Below are positions 23,670 through 35,282 of a stretch of 64,000 nucleotides of DNA, one piece after another (within the stretch, counting starts at the first letter, position 1; each line of letters begins with the position of its first letter). The stretch lies in NCBI GenBank assembly GCA_963513935.1, contig OY740765.1, positions 122,951,362 through 123,015,361 on the forward strand, written 5' to 3'. Origin of the DNA: Aphrophora alni (Eukaryota > Arthropoda > Insecta > Hemiptera > Aphrophoridae). The notes beneath the pieces were generated by a model, which made no database searches, was not told where the DNA came from, and saw only the letters and a program-made list of their open reading frames with translations. Made by a program: the position numbers and the translations under genes.

Positions 23670-25520
23670 TTAGACCAGAAGCAGTGTTTTGTTAACTTTT
23701 ACCAAGTAAATAAAAGTTATTACCATAACCTAGCCTGTCTTAGATGCCAAATAACCATTGTGTATTTCCATAACTTTATAACACCATAATACAATACATA
23801 TAATCTATTTTGCCATGCTTCATGTTAAATTTTCAAAGTGTAGAATATAATTCTGTGGAAATATTTAAAGTTTTTTTTTAAGAATAGTGTTAAATCTGAC
23901 CGTTTTAGGTGAAAAAATTTATTTAAAACGACTCGTTCAACTAATTACTATAATTTACTTCAATGAAAACTAAGAACAAAAATTGTTAAAGCATGTGTAT
24001 ATTACAAACTACAAATATAACAAAACTTGATAAAAGTTGAAAGAAGTATGGCACTTGTCAAATGTTATTTTTATTACTTTGTGAACTATTACATTTAAGA
24101 CCTTTTTAAAAACAAAACAAAATTTGTCTGCAGAAACAAAATTTTAACTGTATAATTGAAAATAAAAAAACAGCACTTCAAGTCTTGTGGAAAAAGTTTA
24201 ACAAGTTAACATGGTAATTACAGTTAACTAGTATACAACATTATGTTCACAAGAATCACATATGATCAGACTGATGTAATATGGATCATCAGCAGCGTTT
24301 TAATTTTCATTAAAACATCATAATTTGGTAGCTATAGTATATAGGCCAGGCCTAAATGATATTCCACAAATATTAAGTTATAATTTGTAAATAAAACAAG
24401 CTTCCAGAGCATAGCCCCATGGTTGATGGAAAATAATTATCTGTTGTAAATTGGGGCCCGTGTTGAAACACTTTAGTCATATAAAGCTATTATGTTAGTA
24501 CAGTATACAATAAATAGTTTAATACCAAAAGACGAATTACATTGGTTTCATTTACATATTATTTCAGTAAAAGTTCAGAACATATCAAGTTTAAATAAAA
24601 GGAAAAACAAAATATTGGATACCAAATACAAATAGTTTATATATGTATTGCAATAGAAAGCTCACATATACCTGTAAACTAACATTTACTTCCAAAACTG
24701 TTAATTTTAAAGACTGTTAGATAAAATTAGGAATTAGTGTTAATAAACTAAAAACATCACAGCTTATTGTTTTAGTTGGTATTAAGCTATGATGATTTCA
24801 ATAGTTGTAATATAGTATATAAACAGTACTTCATGTAAATAAAAATTAAATTATGTTAATATACCTTATCTAACCATTCTTTCACAAAGAAGACAAGTTA
24901 GGTAAGGTTAAATTCTTTTAAAGTACCGTACTGTTTATTTCATACTAAACAAACATCGGTATTTATTTACAAAGAAAGTTGGTGATTTAAAAAAATTGTA
25001 AATCATATTCTATATACCATATTTCTTAATAATAAAATAGGTTTTTGACGTGGAGCTAACTTTTTCACCGAAAGATCTCAATTTCAAAACTACAAATTTG
25101 AACACATTTTTAGGTTACAGCATATTGACAATACTTCACATTCTCATCTTGAATGTTACTAAAGATTTGTGATCATGGGTCATAAACCTACAAAAGGTTC
25201 AAATACCTATTGTTATCATCCAAATACAGGTCTGGCTACCTAGACAAACAACCTGCTCTTAGTCATAGTATACTGCGCATGCATCAAACTCATACGCTAT
25301 TCCAATTCCTATGAATATGGACATTGTCATTACGCTGTAACCTAAAAATGTGTTGGTTTCGAAGTCACCACCTATTTGTCATGATTCTTCAACCATAGAG
25401 GGACCGGCATATAAACCTAATGATTTTGGAGGGATAATAACTAAAACATGTTTCGTACTATTAAAACGTTTAATATATAAAATTTAAAAGCATTTTTTTA
25501 CAATGGTACTTACAATTTTT
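23670..25520. other. Intron 1 of gdl, repeats only
   Basis: AT-rich sequence. Bases 24985-25110 resemble the left arm of the fold-back at 27271-27736. A 21-bp inverted pair (AACACATTTTTAGGTTACAG at about 25098 and its complement near 25331) suggests another decayed fold-back. No genes were seen. Confidence 0.4.
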
Positions 25521-25530
25521 AATTAGAATA

Positions 25531-26154
25531 TTATGCATCAAAATGTTTTCCAATAATCATTACACATTCACTTATAAACCAAATTTCATGTACTAACTCA
25601 TTCAGTTTAGGACGCAGATATTCATTCAACATGTTTACGTACCGATGAGACGTTACTGTTACTCTGTGATTTGACTCCTCAATAAAATACGGACCAATTA
25701 CGCTGAATTTTGAAACTGCACACCACACTGTATATTGACTGTGAAGTGGTTTTTGAAGAATTTTTCGTGGGTTAGTAATTACGGTAATTTTGATTATTCA
25801 CAAATCCAGACAGATGAAAATGTGCCTTGTCACTTGAAAGAATAATGGCATCCTGGTGGACATTTCGAGGATAACCATGTATGCTGCTTTACGAGACGCC
25901 CATTCATGTGCATTAAGTTGCTGCATTAACATCATCTTATTCGGATGGAATTTAAGGCCGGTATGAAGAATTCGTCTTACACTTCGATCAGAAATGGCTA
26001 GCGCAGCAGCATGCCTCGCTGCTGAACGTAGTGGAGACTGCGTAAAGGCTAACCTTACAGTGTCACTGTTTTCAGTTGTTCTCACATTCCATTGTTGTCC
26101 TGTTGGTTTCATTTTTAAAGTAGACGATGTGTTCCAACAATTCTTCACCCACAA
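25531..26154 (-). pseudogene. Mariner/IS630-type transposase fragment
   Basis: The minus-strand frames 26154-25798 and 25728-25531 carry a helix-turn-helix block (ISDRSVRRILHTGLKFHPNK) and, after a frame change, VWCAVSKFSVIGPYFIEESN and RYVNMLNEYLRPKLNEL. The latter match the core between the first and second catalytic aspartates of insect Tc1/mariner relatives. The N-terminus and the last catalytic region are absent, and no terminal inverted repeats were found. Confidence 0.65.
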
Positions 26155-26450
26155 CAGTATATCGTATTCCTGCTGGGAACAGATACGTGTCGATTTAAAT
26201 TAAAAAGTCTGCGATATAAATGTTGCATAACAACAACAGAATCATTATTTATAAATAGGCTTTAATCACAAAAGCTTGATATTCAATCGACCAATTCATA
26301 CTGGCTACTGAAATGGCATGAATAGTCATGTCGTTCAACAACACTTCCCTCCTTTCATTGACAGTGGGTGCCAACATAACAATTACTACAAAATCGGCAG
26401 GTTTATATGACGGACCCTGTACAATGTTAGAATATTACGCTATAATATAC

Positions 26451-26452
<2 letters not shown>

Positions 26453-26502
<50 letters not shown>
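26453..26502. repeat. (AT)n microsatellite
   Basis: AT repeat of about 50 bp. Confidence 0.95.
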
Positions 26503-26505
<3 letters not shown>

Positions 26506-27270
26506 ATTTTTTAATATATATATCAGTCTAGTCACCTAGCCAGTCATAATAAAACAAACAATCACACATTCACTAATTGAACGTAGACATTCATAACCTG
26601 AGTTCGATTTCTTACTTATATATTTTTATTTTCTACTAAACTAATGTATTTTTTAAATTTTTATTTCTAATTTTGGTAATTTCTTGCGACATCTAATTGT
26701 TTCAAAATGAGGTAGGTAGTAAACGAGTTAGACGAATTTCTTAGCTACAATTCACGAAAACATAAATTGCACAATTACTTTTTTATGACCTAATTTTAAT
26801 AAATTTACAATCAACAGAACATAAAGCTAAACTAAGCTCTTCTTGATACCAAAAACCTTCATGTTGTTAATCGATTTTATTAAAACTCTATAGGTAACAA
26901 AATATTCTACTTTAAAACTGGTAAAAAAATTCCAAGGATTCACTGAATATTTATATGCATGCCAATTGTGTAATTATTTAGGATAGGTGCCTCTGCCTTC
27001 ATTACACTCAGTTATATAATTACAAAACTAATAGATATTTTTCGTCTTAAAAATTTGCCTTGGTTTTATTAAAAATTAGAACTATTGTTTGTATGAAATA
27101 CTATTTATTTACCGTAACTATAAAATATTCATATTTCAACTATGTAACCCAGTACAGGGATGACGAACATGTATAATGCTATATAATTACTATCAGTTGT
27201 ACTACTTTAGCCCTCACATCTGTATACAATTTAAATTTTTTTTTTTATTTTCAATTTTCATAATTAAAAA

Positions 27271-27736
27271 CAGTAATTGTTTACAAGTCACGGCTTTTTT
27301 ACAATTTTTTTTTAACATGTTCTACATACCTTATTTATTAATAATAAAATAAAGTTTTGAACGCAGAGCAATTTCAAAACTACAGAACTCAATACATTTA
27401 TATGTCACCAAAGTCAGGCAACATCGAGGGTGGTTAGTACTTGGACAGATGACCACTTGGGAAATAACCCACAATTTCTTCTCTTTTTTACAAATTTACA
27501 CGTAGGTTAAGTAAGGTGGCTATATATTTTGCATACATGCATATTTTAATGTGTAACTCACTTAATGGACCTTAACCTAGAAAAGTTGAAATTATGTTTT
27601 TTTCCCCAGTAAAAAAATTAGCTTCGTGCTGAAAACTTATTTTATTATTGAGAAATAAGGTAGGCCCCCTACCTATGTAGAACATGTTAAAAAACAAATT
27701 GCAAAAAAACTATGGCTTTATATGTAAACAATTACC
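27271..27736. mobile_element. Fold-back MITE enclosing a 5S-like core
   Basis: Left arm 27271-27370 and right arm 27630-27736 are inverted copies of about 100 bp. Shared blocks include CAGTAATTGTTTACA / GGTAATTGTTTACA, TTTTTAACATGTTCTACATA and AATAATAAAATAA. A 5S-rRNA-like segment sits between them. No protein is encoded. Confidence 0.7.
27402..27466 (+). pseudogene. 5S rRNA-like segment inside a fold-back element
   Basis: TGTCACCAAAGTCAGGCAAC, GGTTAGTACTTGGACAGATG and ACCACTTGGGAA align in order with the 3' two thirds of the 5S internal region (box A to box C and beyond). Several substitutions are present and the gene's ends are missing. Confidence 0.65.
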
Positions 27737-28330
27737 TTAAAAACATATACCCAAATTGTTATTTATTATTCTAATAGCCTTAAATATAAATTTGTATAAA
27801 TATATAAATCTTCAAATATATCCATACATAATGAGGTAGGTGTAACATATAGTATGATGTTGTACTAAATGTGACAACACTGTAAGACATTTGGCAACGC
27901 TGATCTTGACAATGTGCTCTGATCTAGACACTAGACAGTCAGTAATGGACGCTATTTGGTATAAAGCTAAGCTAGTTTTGGTGTATAACTTAAGTTATAA
28001 TAAATATGTGTTCCAAGCTCCACAATTGTGTTTATTGAACTACTACAAATGAAACAGTAGGCAAAGCCTAACATTGTGGTGAAGTCCCTAACACATGTCC
28101 ACATGTTTTTTATATGTTTCAAATCTAAGAAATTAATTGTAATAGTGAAAGTAGACCAGCAAAATAACATAAAATAAAAGATATAGCTTATGTATCATGG
28201 GTTAAGTAGCTGTATATAGGCCTAAGCCTAAAGCCAGTTGAATTTGTAGCAGCTGTTATCATGTAACCTATTATTCTGTAGCCTATTCAATTTTTGTTTG
28301 ACATAATTGTTAGGTTATGTATAAACTTAC

Positions 28331-28475
28331 GTTGGCAAGCCTTGGACCATTATTTTACCAGTTTATTACAAAGAAAGTACAATTTTCTTTGCAAATTTTC
28401 TGGAGTTCTTTCTATATTTAAATTTTCTTCTCGTTCTGATCTAAGTTCATTAGATTCCAACATACTAACACACAT
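28331..28475 (-). CDS. gdl/DGCR6 exon 1 (start exon, apparent 1-base frame break)
   Basis: The first ATG at 28475 opens MCVSMLESNELRSEREENLN and runs to QRKLYFLCNKLVK, then TAA. The exon ends at a strong donor (AAC|GTAAGT) at 28331/28330. The bases just before the donor read VQGLP in the frame that joins exon 2 (..VQGLPTKYQQR). This matches 'LVKELPSSFQQR' of DGCR6 but is off by one from the ATG frame. The break falls in an AAAA run at about 28347-28350. Either a sequencing/assembly indel or a real mutation explains it; a short product could start at the in-frame ATG before VQGLP. Confidence 0.7.
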
Positions 28476-28743
28476 ATTACTTACAATAGGTGACATTTTT
28501 TTAATAAATCACAATACTAATAATCAGCTGACTAACTATAATGGAATTTTTTCAGACATAATTAAAAATACGTTGTCAGAATTTCAACCTTCTGTTTTTC
28601 TTTATCTTTGACTAATTACTAAGCTTAATTAGTTCTACCAAGAGTACCTATAACCTAACTACCTAGTAAAACGCTACAACCACTTCCCACTTTATCTGTA
28701 TCACAGGTTTACAGAGTGACGTACTCACAGATATATTATATTA

Positions 28744-28757
28744 TTGCGCATGTGCAA
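28744..28757. promoter_or_regulatory. Possible NRF-1/Ewg-type promoter site
   Basis: TTGCGCATGTGCAA, near the NRF-1 palindrome (TGCGCATGCGCA), lies about 270 bp upstream of the gdl start codon. Position is suitable for a housekeeping promoter; no other support. Confidence 0.3.
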
Positions 28758-28769
28758 ACCTGTAAACTG

Positions 28770-29480
28770 TTCAATGTTCAATGGCAAATAATCTCCCTCA
28801 ATAAATAATTAGATATAGGTTATATAAGTTATATTATGTTTAATTCAATTCCATATTAAAACTATAATAGGACTTATAATAATGTCATAAAATACAAAAA
28901 CAGAAAACATTCTCCGTGATAGAATGTCCCAGCTTGTATACAAGTCGATTTTCACGATTTGGTTGGTAAAAATAAAATTCACTATGAAGACCATTTTTTT
29001 TTATATACTAGTTTGCTGATTAGCAGGATCGGAATCTATCCATGAAGCATCATACTATACTGCTGAGATTGTGGCTAATTTTTTAATCTACTAAATTTTA
29101 GATCCTCCATGGGGATTTAACCAAGAATTTCTTACAGGTCAAGCGGACGACAACCGATTAAATTGAAGATTCTTAAAATCGCTGTTAAGGCGAAGACCAT
29201 TTTATAAGTTCCAAGTTCCACAATTTCGTTTTCTAAGTTTCTACTGCCATCATAATTCAAACTAAGGAGAGTAAAAAAAATGAGCAACTATTTTATAATT
29301 AATTTCAAAATATTAAGGTTACTTTTACAAAACTGTATACGGTGTTGTAAGTAAAATATTTAATTAAATATATACAGATAAATAGTAACTAATGTAGCTA
29401 GTAAGTAGAACATACAAGTACAATGATTTATATAAAAAAATAAACTTTGTAGGGACAAAAATTGGTACACTCCAGTAGTC
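28770..29480. other. Upstream of gdl, no gene seen
   Basis: AT-rich; no coding or RNA feature recognised. Confidence 0.35.
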
Positions 29481-29484
29481 ACGT

Positions 29485-29502
29485 GGGGTCGCGTGGGACC
29501 CC
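29485..29502. repeat. Palindrome at the left side of the second piggyBac element
   Basis: GGGGTC-N6-GACCCC. A second copy of part of it (GGACCCCACGCGACTACTCG, inverted) lies near 29663. This form is typical of piggyBac subterminal sites. No TTAA boundary could be placed to its left. Confidence 0.5.
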
Positions 29503-29737
29503 AACGTTTTGTTTTTGTGTGTGTTTTCGTTTGGCCTTGAGACTCCCAGTAGCTTCCCCTCCCATATTTTTGAGTATGTTAGTGTCGCGTCAACTTTCTG
29601 TGTCTCCAGCCAGTCGAGTTAGAAACGTTTGAACGGAAAGCTGCACTGCTTGGGGGACTGAAGGACCCCACGCGACTACTCGTGTTACTGATTTTTTCAA
29701 CAAGTTGTTTTTTTACTTCTATATTTTAACCTGTGCA

Positions 29738-31542
29738 ATGTCGGGACGTGATCGGGAACATTAACAAGTATGTTCAGAATGCAATCAAGAACAATTACGC
29801 ATTTGGTTGGACGAAACTACGAGTGATAATGAGGAGATATTGGGACCTAATGATTCTGACGAAGCAGAAGAGGACTTCGTCGATGTGAATGTTCCCAGGA
29901 GTGATGAGATGGATGATGGGGATAATTATAACGAGAATGATAATAACAACACGATTGAAACTGAAAATTACTATAATATTGAACAGGAAGTGCCAGTGCC
30001 GGAGCATTATAACCGAGCAGATAAGCGTGAATTATATATAGGTAAAGATAGGGAAACTAGGTGGTACCTAGAGCCACAAATGGCTTCAACATCTCGTACT
30101 CCTGCATATAATATAATTCCTAATTTTCATAGGCCTGGACCTGGTAGTGCAAAAGACTCTAAAACCCATATTCAGTCGCTTGAATGTATTTTTAACAATG
30201 AAATCATTGAAAAAATTGTTACATATACAAACATTTATATAGACAAAGTTAGAAACCAATTCGAAAGAGATCGGGATGCAAAGCCAACAGATTCATGTGA
30301 AATAAAAGCCATGTTTGGTATTTTGTATTTGGCTGGTGTTTTGAAATCAAGTAGAAGAAATATTCTTGACATGTTCGACATGCAATCAGGAACTGGTGTT
30401 GAAGCTATCTATCTGTCACCATGAGTAAAAATCGCTTCCTTTTTCTTTTGCGCTGTTTACGCTTTGATGATGTACACACTAGAGATCAATGCAAGGCTGT
30501 AGATAAACTAGCAGCAATTAGGGAAACTTTCCATTTATTTATTGCAAACTGCAAAAAAGCTTTCAACCCAAGTGACTACATGACAATTGATGAACAATTA
30601 ATTGGTCGCATTTCTGGGGAATTGTACATTCCGTCAATACATACCAAGTAAAGCCGCGAAGTATGGAATAAAAGTATTTGCACTAGTGTCATCTTCAAAT
30701 TTGTACTGTAGTAACTTAGAGGGACCATTCAAAATCAGTAATAAACCTCATGATTTAGTGTTATGTCTAACTGAACCATTATCTGCCTCAAAACGGAACA
30801 TTACAGTTGATAATTGGTTTGTTTCATTGTCGCTTGCTAATGAACTTCTTGAAGACAGAAAACTTACTCTTCTGGGGACTATTAGAGGAAACAAGAGAGA
30901 AGTTCCTGCAATATTCTTGGTAGACAAAAATAGGCAAGTACACAGTAGCTTGTTTGGATATCAAGAGAAAGCTACTCTAGTTTCATATGTTCCTAAGAAA
31001 GGCAAGGCTGTAATAGTGTTATCAACAATGCACAGGATTGGAGAAATCGACCCTACAAATGAGGAAACCAATTATAATAACAGACTATAATGACACGAAA
31101 TTCGGCGTTGATATACTTGATAAGATGTGTCACAAATATGATGTAAGCAGGAATTCCAGAAGATGGCCGTTGACACTTTTTTTCCACATGATTAACGTTG
31201 GAGGTGTGAACGCAATAAACATTTTCCACGCAAACAACCATGGGAATAATATTGTCAGACGGGAATACCTCACCACACTAGCCATCAAGTTACTGAAGCC
31301 AGCCATTCACCGTTGGGCGAGTATTGACAATATTCCTAGAATACTACAGCTAAAATGCAAGAACTTTTTAGGCCTTGAGGACCTTTGTGAGTGGCGAGAA
31401 CAACGTGAACAAGCTGTGGGATCCCGTTCTCGATGTCACATTTGCCCACGTTGCAGCAGACAGGAAATCAAAGAATAAATGTGGAAAATGTCATAATACT
31501 GTGTGCCCCAGTCATCAGATAATTGTTTGCGAGAGAAGTTTT
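29738..31542 (+). pseudogene. piggyBac-like transposase, second family
   Basis: The ATG at 29738 opens MSGRDREH, then a TAA, then a frame to 30423 with an acidic N-terminus (29805-30000) and the typical IKAMFGILYLAGVLKSSRRN. Later parts are in other frames: NRFLFLLRCLRFDDVHTRD and YMTIDEQLIGR (30430-30610), AAKYGIKVFALVSSSN and NITVDNWFVSLSLANELL (30650-30860), FGVDILDKMCHKYDVSRNSR (31100) and a Cys-rich tail with CHICPRCSR and CGKCHNTVCPSHQ to about 31542. All three catalytic aspartates (IDEQ, VDNW, GVDI) are kept. Frame breaks fall near 30420, 30618 and 31060. Confidence 0.85.
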
Positions 31543-31560
31543 TGAACAATCAATAATAAT

Positions 31561-32925
31561 CTTTTTTTTCAATTATTTATTTCAGTTTATGAACAATTCC
31601 AATTAGGCTCGTTGTTACCATGATTTGTCTTCATTCCCAGAACATGCACTTTCCAATACAGCTCCTAATGTAGCCAAACCAATAGCCCCAGTTGTGCCTG
31701 AGCCGCCTTTACCAACTAAGGGCAGCCTAAGAAGAAGAAATCATTCTATTCGGATTCAGATAGTTCTCCACCTGACGGTAAGATCTGTTAGATAAATTAG
31801 TATGGATAATGAGAAAGTATCGCGAGAGAGGAAAAATATTTATTTTGAGATTTCATTTACCGAACATACGAATATAGGGTAAGTTTGGTAATCGCAAAAA
31901 ATTTTGAATTTTGTTTTTTTGACTGATATTCACGTTTCATGTCCTAAGGAAATGAAAAAAGTTATTTTCAATATACCATGTCATCTAAAAGCATTTAAGT
32001 GAAAATTAAAAAAGGAACATGGAATTTTGTATAAGGGACTATAGTGTACTTGTATAGCACCTTATTAAAATTAATTAAAAATCTAAATTGAAATGTCAAC
32101 ATGGTGGCCATTTTAATATTGGAACTGGTTATCGACAATGCGTTGTCGCATACTTGCATTTCTGTAGTAGCTATCGACAATGTAGGTTCACTTTTTTACA
32201 ATTTAACATTTCGCTCTCTTAAAACGTTCTATTTCAATATTTTAAGTACCACAGTACAGCTTATGATCCGTACTTACATATTCTTAAAACTAAAAGTTCA
32301 TAATCATAATAACATTAATTTAATAAATTGCTAAAGTTACTGTATTTTGTCGCTAGCGATAAATGTGACAACAGTTGTTGAAGAAGTAGGCCAATTACTT
32401 CATATTTGTCTATTTGTCACAAGTTCACATGTCTGTCAAACTACTCCAAAGATATAATATTTTAGAGTATTTTTCTTTCTCTTTCGAATTATGCTTTCCA
32501 AATTATTGTTGCTCTTGTAGTTAATATGATACATAGATTTTAAAATGCCATGTGGAAATTACCCATATCAGTGCCTTTTTCGACAATTATACTATATGGC
32601 AAATATTGATTAGTAATATTTCAATTTTTCAGACGATTTATATATCGTTGTGTGGCAAACGTGCGCCCTGAATATTTTATATGACCAAACGTTTGAACCG
32701 CTTGTGATTCCTGGGGGAGGGTTGAGTTAATCGTGCTTGGAGTTAACTATTAAATATATTGGAACGTTAATTAACGCTTAGTCTCAAGCCCAACTAATCA
32801 CCATGTTCACAGTCAGCTTATGATAAGGTATAATTTACTAATTAAACTAACTTATTAATCACTACAATTGGTTAACTTATCGGTTACAACTTACGGTTGG
32901 GGAAAGGTGTGATGGGAGAATTACG
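31561..32925. other. 3' flank of piggyBac element, no gene
   Basis: AT-rich; no coding feature recognised. The right terminus of the 29.5-31.5 kb element was not identified. Confidence 0.35.
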
Positions 32926-32929
32926 TTAA

Positions 32930-33058
32930 CCCTTTTAGGTCATAATAATTCTTACTGAATTTAGTCGGATGACCTACTAATGACTACGTAACACCCTGGG
33001 GTCGATCAGACCCCGCAATTATTGGTTTAGACAGCCATTTAGGTTTATTACCAAAAGG
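32930..33058. mobile_element. 129-bp piggyBac-like MITE
   Basis: Flanked by TTAA on both sides (32926-32929, 33059-33062). Left end CCCTTTTAGGT; right end inverted CCTTTTGGTAAT. It holds the palindrome GGGGTC-N5-GACCCC at 32998-33014, as in the element at 29.5 kb. It could be an unrelated short element or the displaced right end of that transposon. Confidence 0.5.
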
Positions 33059-33260
33059 TTAAAATACAACGCGTAACTCATGTCTGCTTCTTAGGCTCAC
33101 TCGTGAACAACTGTGCGGGTCTCGTCTACGATGCGCACGCATCGCATATCTTAAGTCATTCTCCATATGTAAATATGTCGAGGGCGATACGAAAAAGGAT
33201 CCCCGTATTCCCGTGGAATCACCACAGTCTCCCCCTCTAGCATTAAAAAATAAATCTTAC

Positions 33261-33630
33261 TCTATTAAACGAGCAAGGAATTGTATGTATGTATGTATCT
33301 ACCTATTTCCAGTCATTTTATCTCAAAAACGACTAACGATTTTCTCCATATTTTTCATATAAAGGGTTTTCAACATCAGGAATCCAATGGACTTGGTCAA
33401 AATTTCGAGAAAAATCCTTTTCTATGAGTTTTTACGATTCGAAAATTCTATTAAACGAGCAAGGAATTGTATGTAGCCTATGTACCTATTTCCAGTCATT
33501 TTATCTCAAAAACGACTCTAAAGATTTTCTCCATATTTTGAATATAAAGGGTTTTTAACATCAGGAATCCAATGAACTTTGTTAAAATTTCGAGAAAAAT
33601 CATTTTCTATGAGTTTTCACGAATCGAAAG
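33261..33630. repeat. Tandem duplication, two units of about 185 bp
   Basis: Units at 33261-33446 and 33447-33630 start TCTATTAAACGAGCAAGGAA and share CATTTTATCTCAAAAACGAC and AATTTCGAGAAAAATC. They differ by scattered substitutions. An AT microsatellite (33641-33674) follows. Confidence 0.85.
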
Positions 33631-33638
33631 ATACACAG

Positions 33639-33680
<42 letters not shown>

Positions 33681-34144
33681 CATTTCATGATAACAGTATT
33701 TGCAATCAGCTGGCAGCAGGAATTAAAAATCTCAAATAAGTTAATATGTAACTTGTATTTAAACTAATTATTTAGATGCAGAGAAGTTATTTGTAGTGTG
33801 TTTATGTAAATAATAAAGTTTTTAATAATATATCTTTATCATATCCAAAATTACATCATTATTGAATAAATGATTCACTGGCTGATTATTCTGTTCAAAT
33901 ACCAAAATATAATTTGGCCTATTGTAAAGTAAACCAACGCTGAAAAACAAACTCGTTGCCTTGACAACGGATTCACCGCCCAATAAGAATGGACGACTCA
34001 AAACAATGCAGTTGTAACCGGCAAGCTTAAAATACCGTAACGTTTTATTGTGGGACTTCTGAAGGAGCTAGATGTCTTTTTTTGTGTGAGGAAAAGTGAA
34101 TTTCGTGGTCATATTGACCGAAGTTGTATCTAGAACTACACAGG

Positions 34145-34425
34145 TAACGAAACTAAACAATTTGAACTAAATTCTTTCCATCATACATCAAAATCTAAAT
34201 AACTTTTCCCTTAACGTTGTTGTATGAAAAAATTTTGAAATTTTATTTGGTTGGTTTTGTAGCTGACATTAAAATATTAGATACATATTTTATTTTATTT
34301 TTAATTTAAACAATATTTAACTGGAGAAATATTGCATTTAAGGTAACGAAACTAAACATAGCGAACAATTTGAACTAAATTCTTTCCATCTAACATCAAA
34401 ATCTTAATAACTTTTCTTTTGAACA
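34145..34425. repeat. Direct repeat flanking the Penelope insertion
   Basis: GGTAACGAAACTAAACA and CAATTTGAACTAAATTCTTT occur in units at 34145 and 34343. A further piece (TGAAAAAATTTTGAAATTTT) at about 34228 recurs at about 35897, right of the palindrome. The Penelope element thus sits inside a duplicated local repeat. Confidence 0.65.
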
Positions 34426-34643
34426 TAATTTTTCGTAAAAAACGGGATTTCTTAGCCAGCACGAGATCCCCTTCACCGATATATTGTATTTTTAAATTTA
34501 AAAAAATAAACAAAAAAAACATTTTGACGTATTCTACCTTTGTAGAAGTAACCAACCAAAGACAATTTAATTTGATATTGTTAACCTAGATTTTGTTTAC
34601 CTAGAATATAATTTGTATAACCTAGAAAGGTCAATAAGTATAT

Positions 34644-34654
34644 GTCTATGAAAT
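34644..34654. repeat. Target duplication of the Penelope element, left copy
   Basis: GTCTATGAAAT is repeated exactly at 35869-35879. Confidence 0.6.
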
Positions 34655-34750
34655 TTCATTGTGGAAAGGTCCCGAATCACTGATATATAATAAATTAATA
34701 ATAAAATATTACCTTTTATGTCCGTCAAGTGATCCACTTATGTGAAAAAA

Positions 34751-34794
34751 CACTACCGCGGTTTCAGAAGATATCACTCATCCATCATCAGGTG
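34751..34794 (-). ncRNA. Candidate hammerhead ribozyme, left arm
   Basis: Mirror image of the motif at 35763-35806; see that entry for the parts. Confidence 0.5.
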
Positions 34795-34985
34795 AAATTA
34801 TCACTCCTAAGAGGTCGTCATTAACATTAAAAAATTGTCAGACATATAACAGCACAACTACGAAAACACACAAACAACGTACGCATTTAACACAAATTGG
34901 AACACCCGTCCCATGTGGTCATCACAGATGCGAAGTCAGAACTAAGGTCAAGATCCCATCCAATCATCGATGATAATCCCCACTC

Positions 34986-35282
34986 CTATATAAAGTCATT
35001 TGGTACTTTCATTGCAGTGTCAAATATTAAGTTGGAATTGAACAATAACTTGTCATTTAGGACATTATGCGGTTCCATTTTTACTGCCTTGTATATCTCA
35101 AATTCTTCATATACACTCATGTATTTACTTTTTTCACAAAATTTTAACACCTCCATGTTGGTTTGTAAGTCCGTGTATTTATGATTGTAGTCAATTAGGT
35201 GTGCAGCAAAATTAGAAGTTATTGAAGTATGTTTAGATTTCGGCAAATGTTCCTTGAATCTCTTCCCAAATGAAACCGGTCG
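34986..35282 (-). pseudogene. Penelope-like GIY-YIG endonuclease C-terminus, left arm
   Basis: It encodes SFGKRFKEHLPKSKHTSITS and ends in AMKVPNDFI, the same peptide as the right arm. The N-terminal GIY and YIG strands and the RT domain are absent because the arm ends at the palindrome centre. Confidence 0.75.

Larger units (their letters stand above)
6594..28475 (-). other. gonadal (gdl) / DGCR6 family gene, partial
   Basis: Three coding exons on the minus strand (28475-28331, 23227-23058, 6727-6594) translate to consecutive parts of the conserved gonadal/DGCR6 protein. Splice phases agree: exon 1 ends with two bases of a codon, exon 2 is 1+56 codons+1, and exon 3 is 2+44 codons. The remaining part of the family (QQ-TLEKAGVPGF block) was sought leftwards and not found, so it should lie outside the window. 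Introns are about 5.1 and 16.3 kb and carry most of the transposons of the left half. The molecular role of the family is poorly understood. Confidence 0.85.

Noticed and set aside
23535..23789. 84-residue frame with a long Ile-Tyr run (also frames at 26328, 47854, 53512 and 61675)
   Set aside because: These are translations of AT microsatellites.
21915..27466. Functional 5S rRNA genes
   Set aside because: All three 5S-like pieces lack the gene's ends and have many substitutions, so they are pseudogenes or repeat components.
29460..33062. A single 3.6-kb piggyBac element from the palindrome at 29485 to the TTAA at 33059
   Set aside because: The two ends are not inverted copies beyond the GGGGTC/GACCCC motif, and no TTAA was found on the left. 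The 129-bp unit at 32930-33058 has its own TTAA on both sides.
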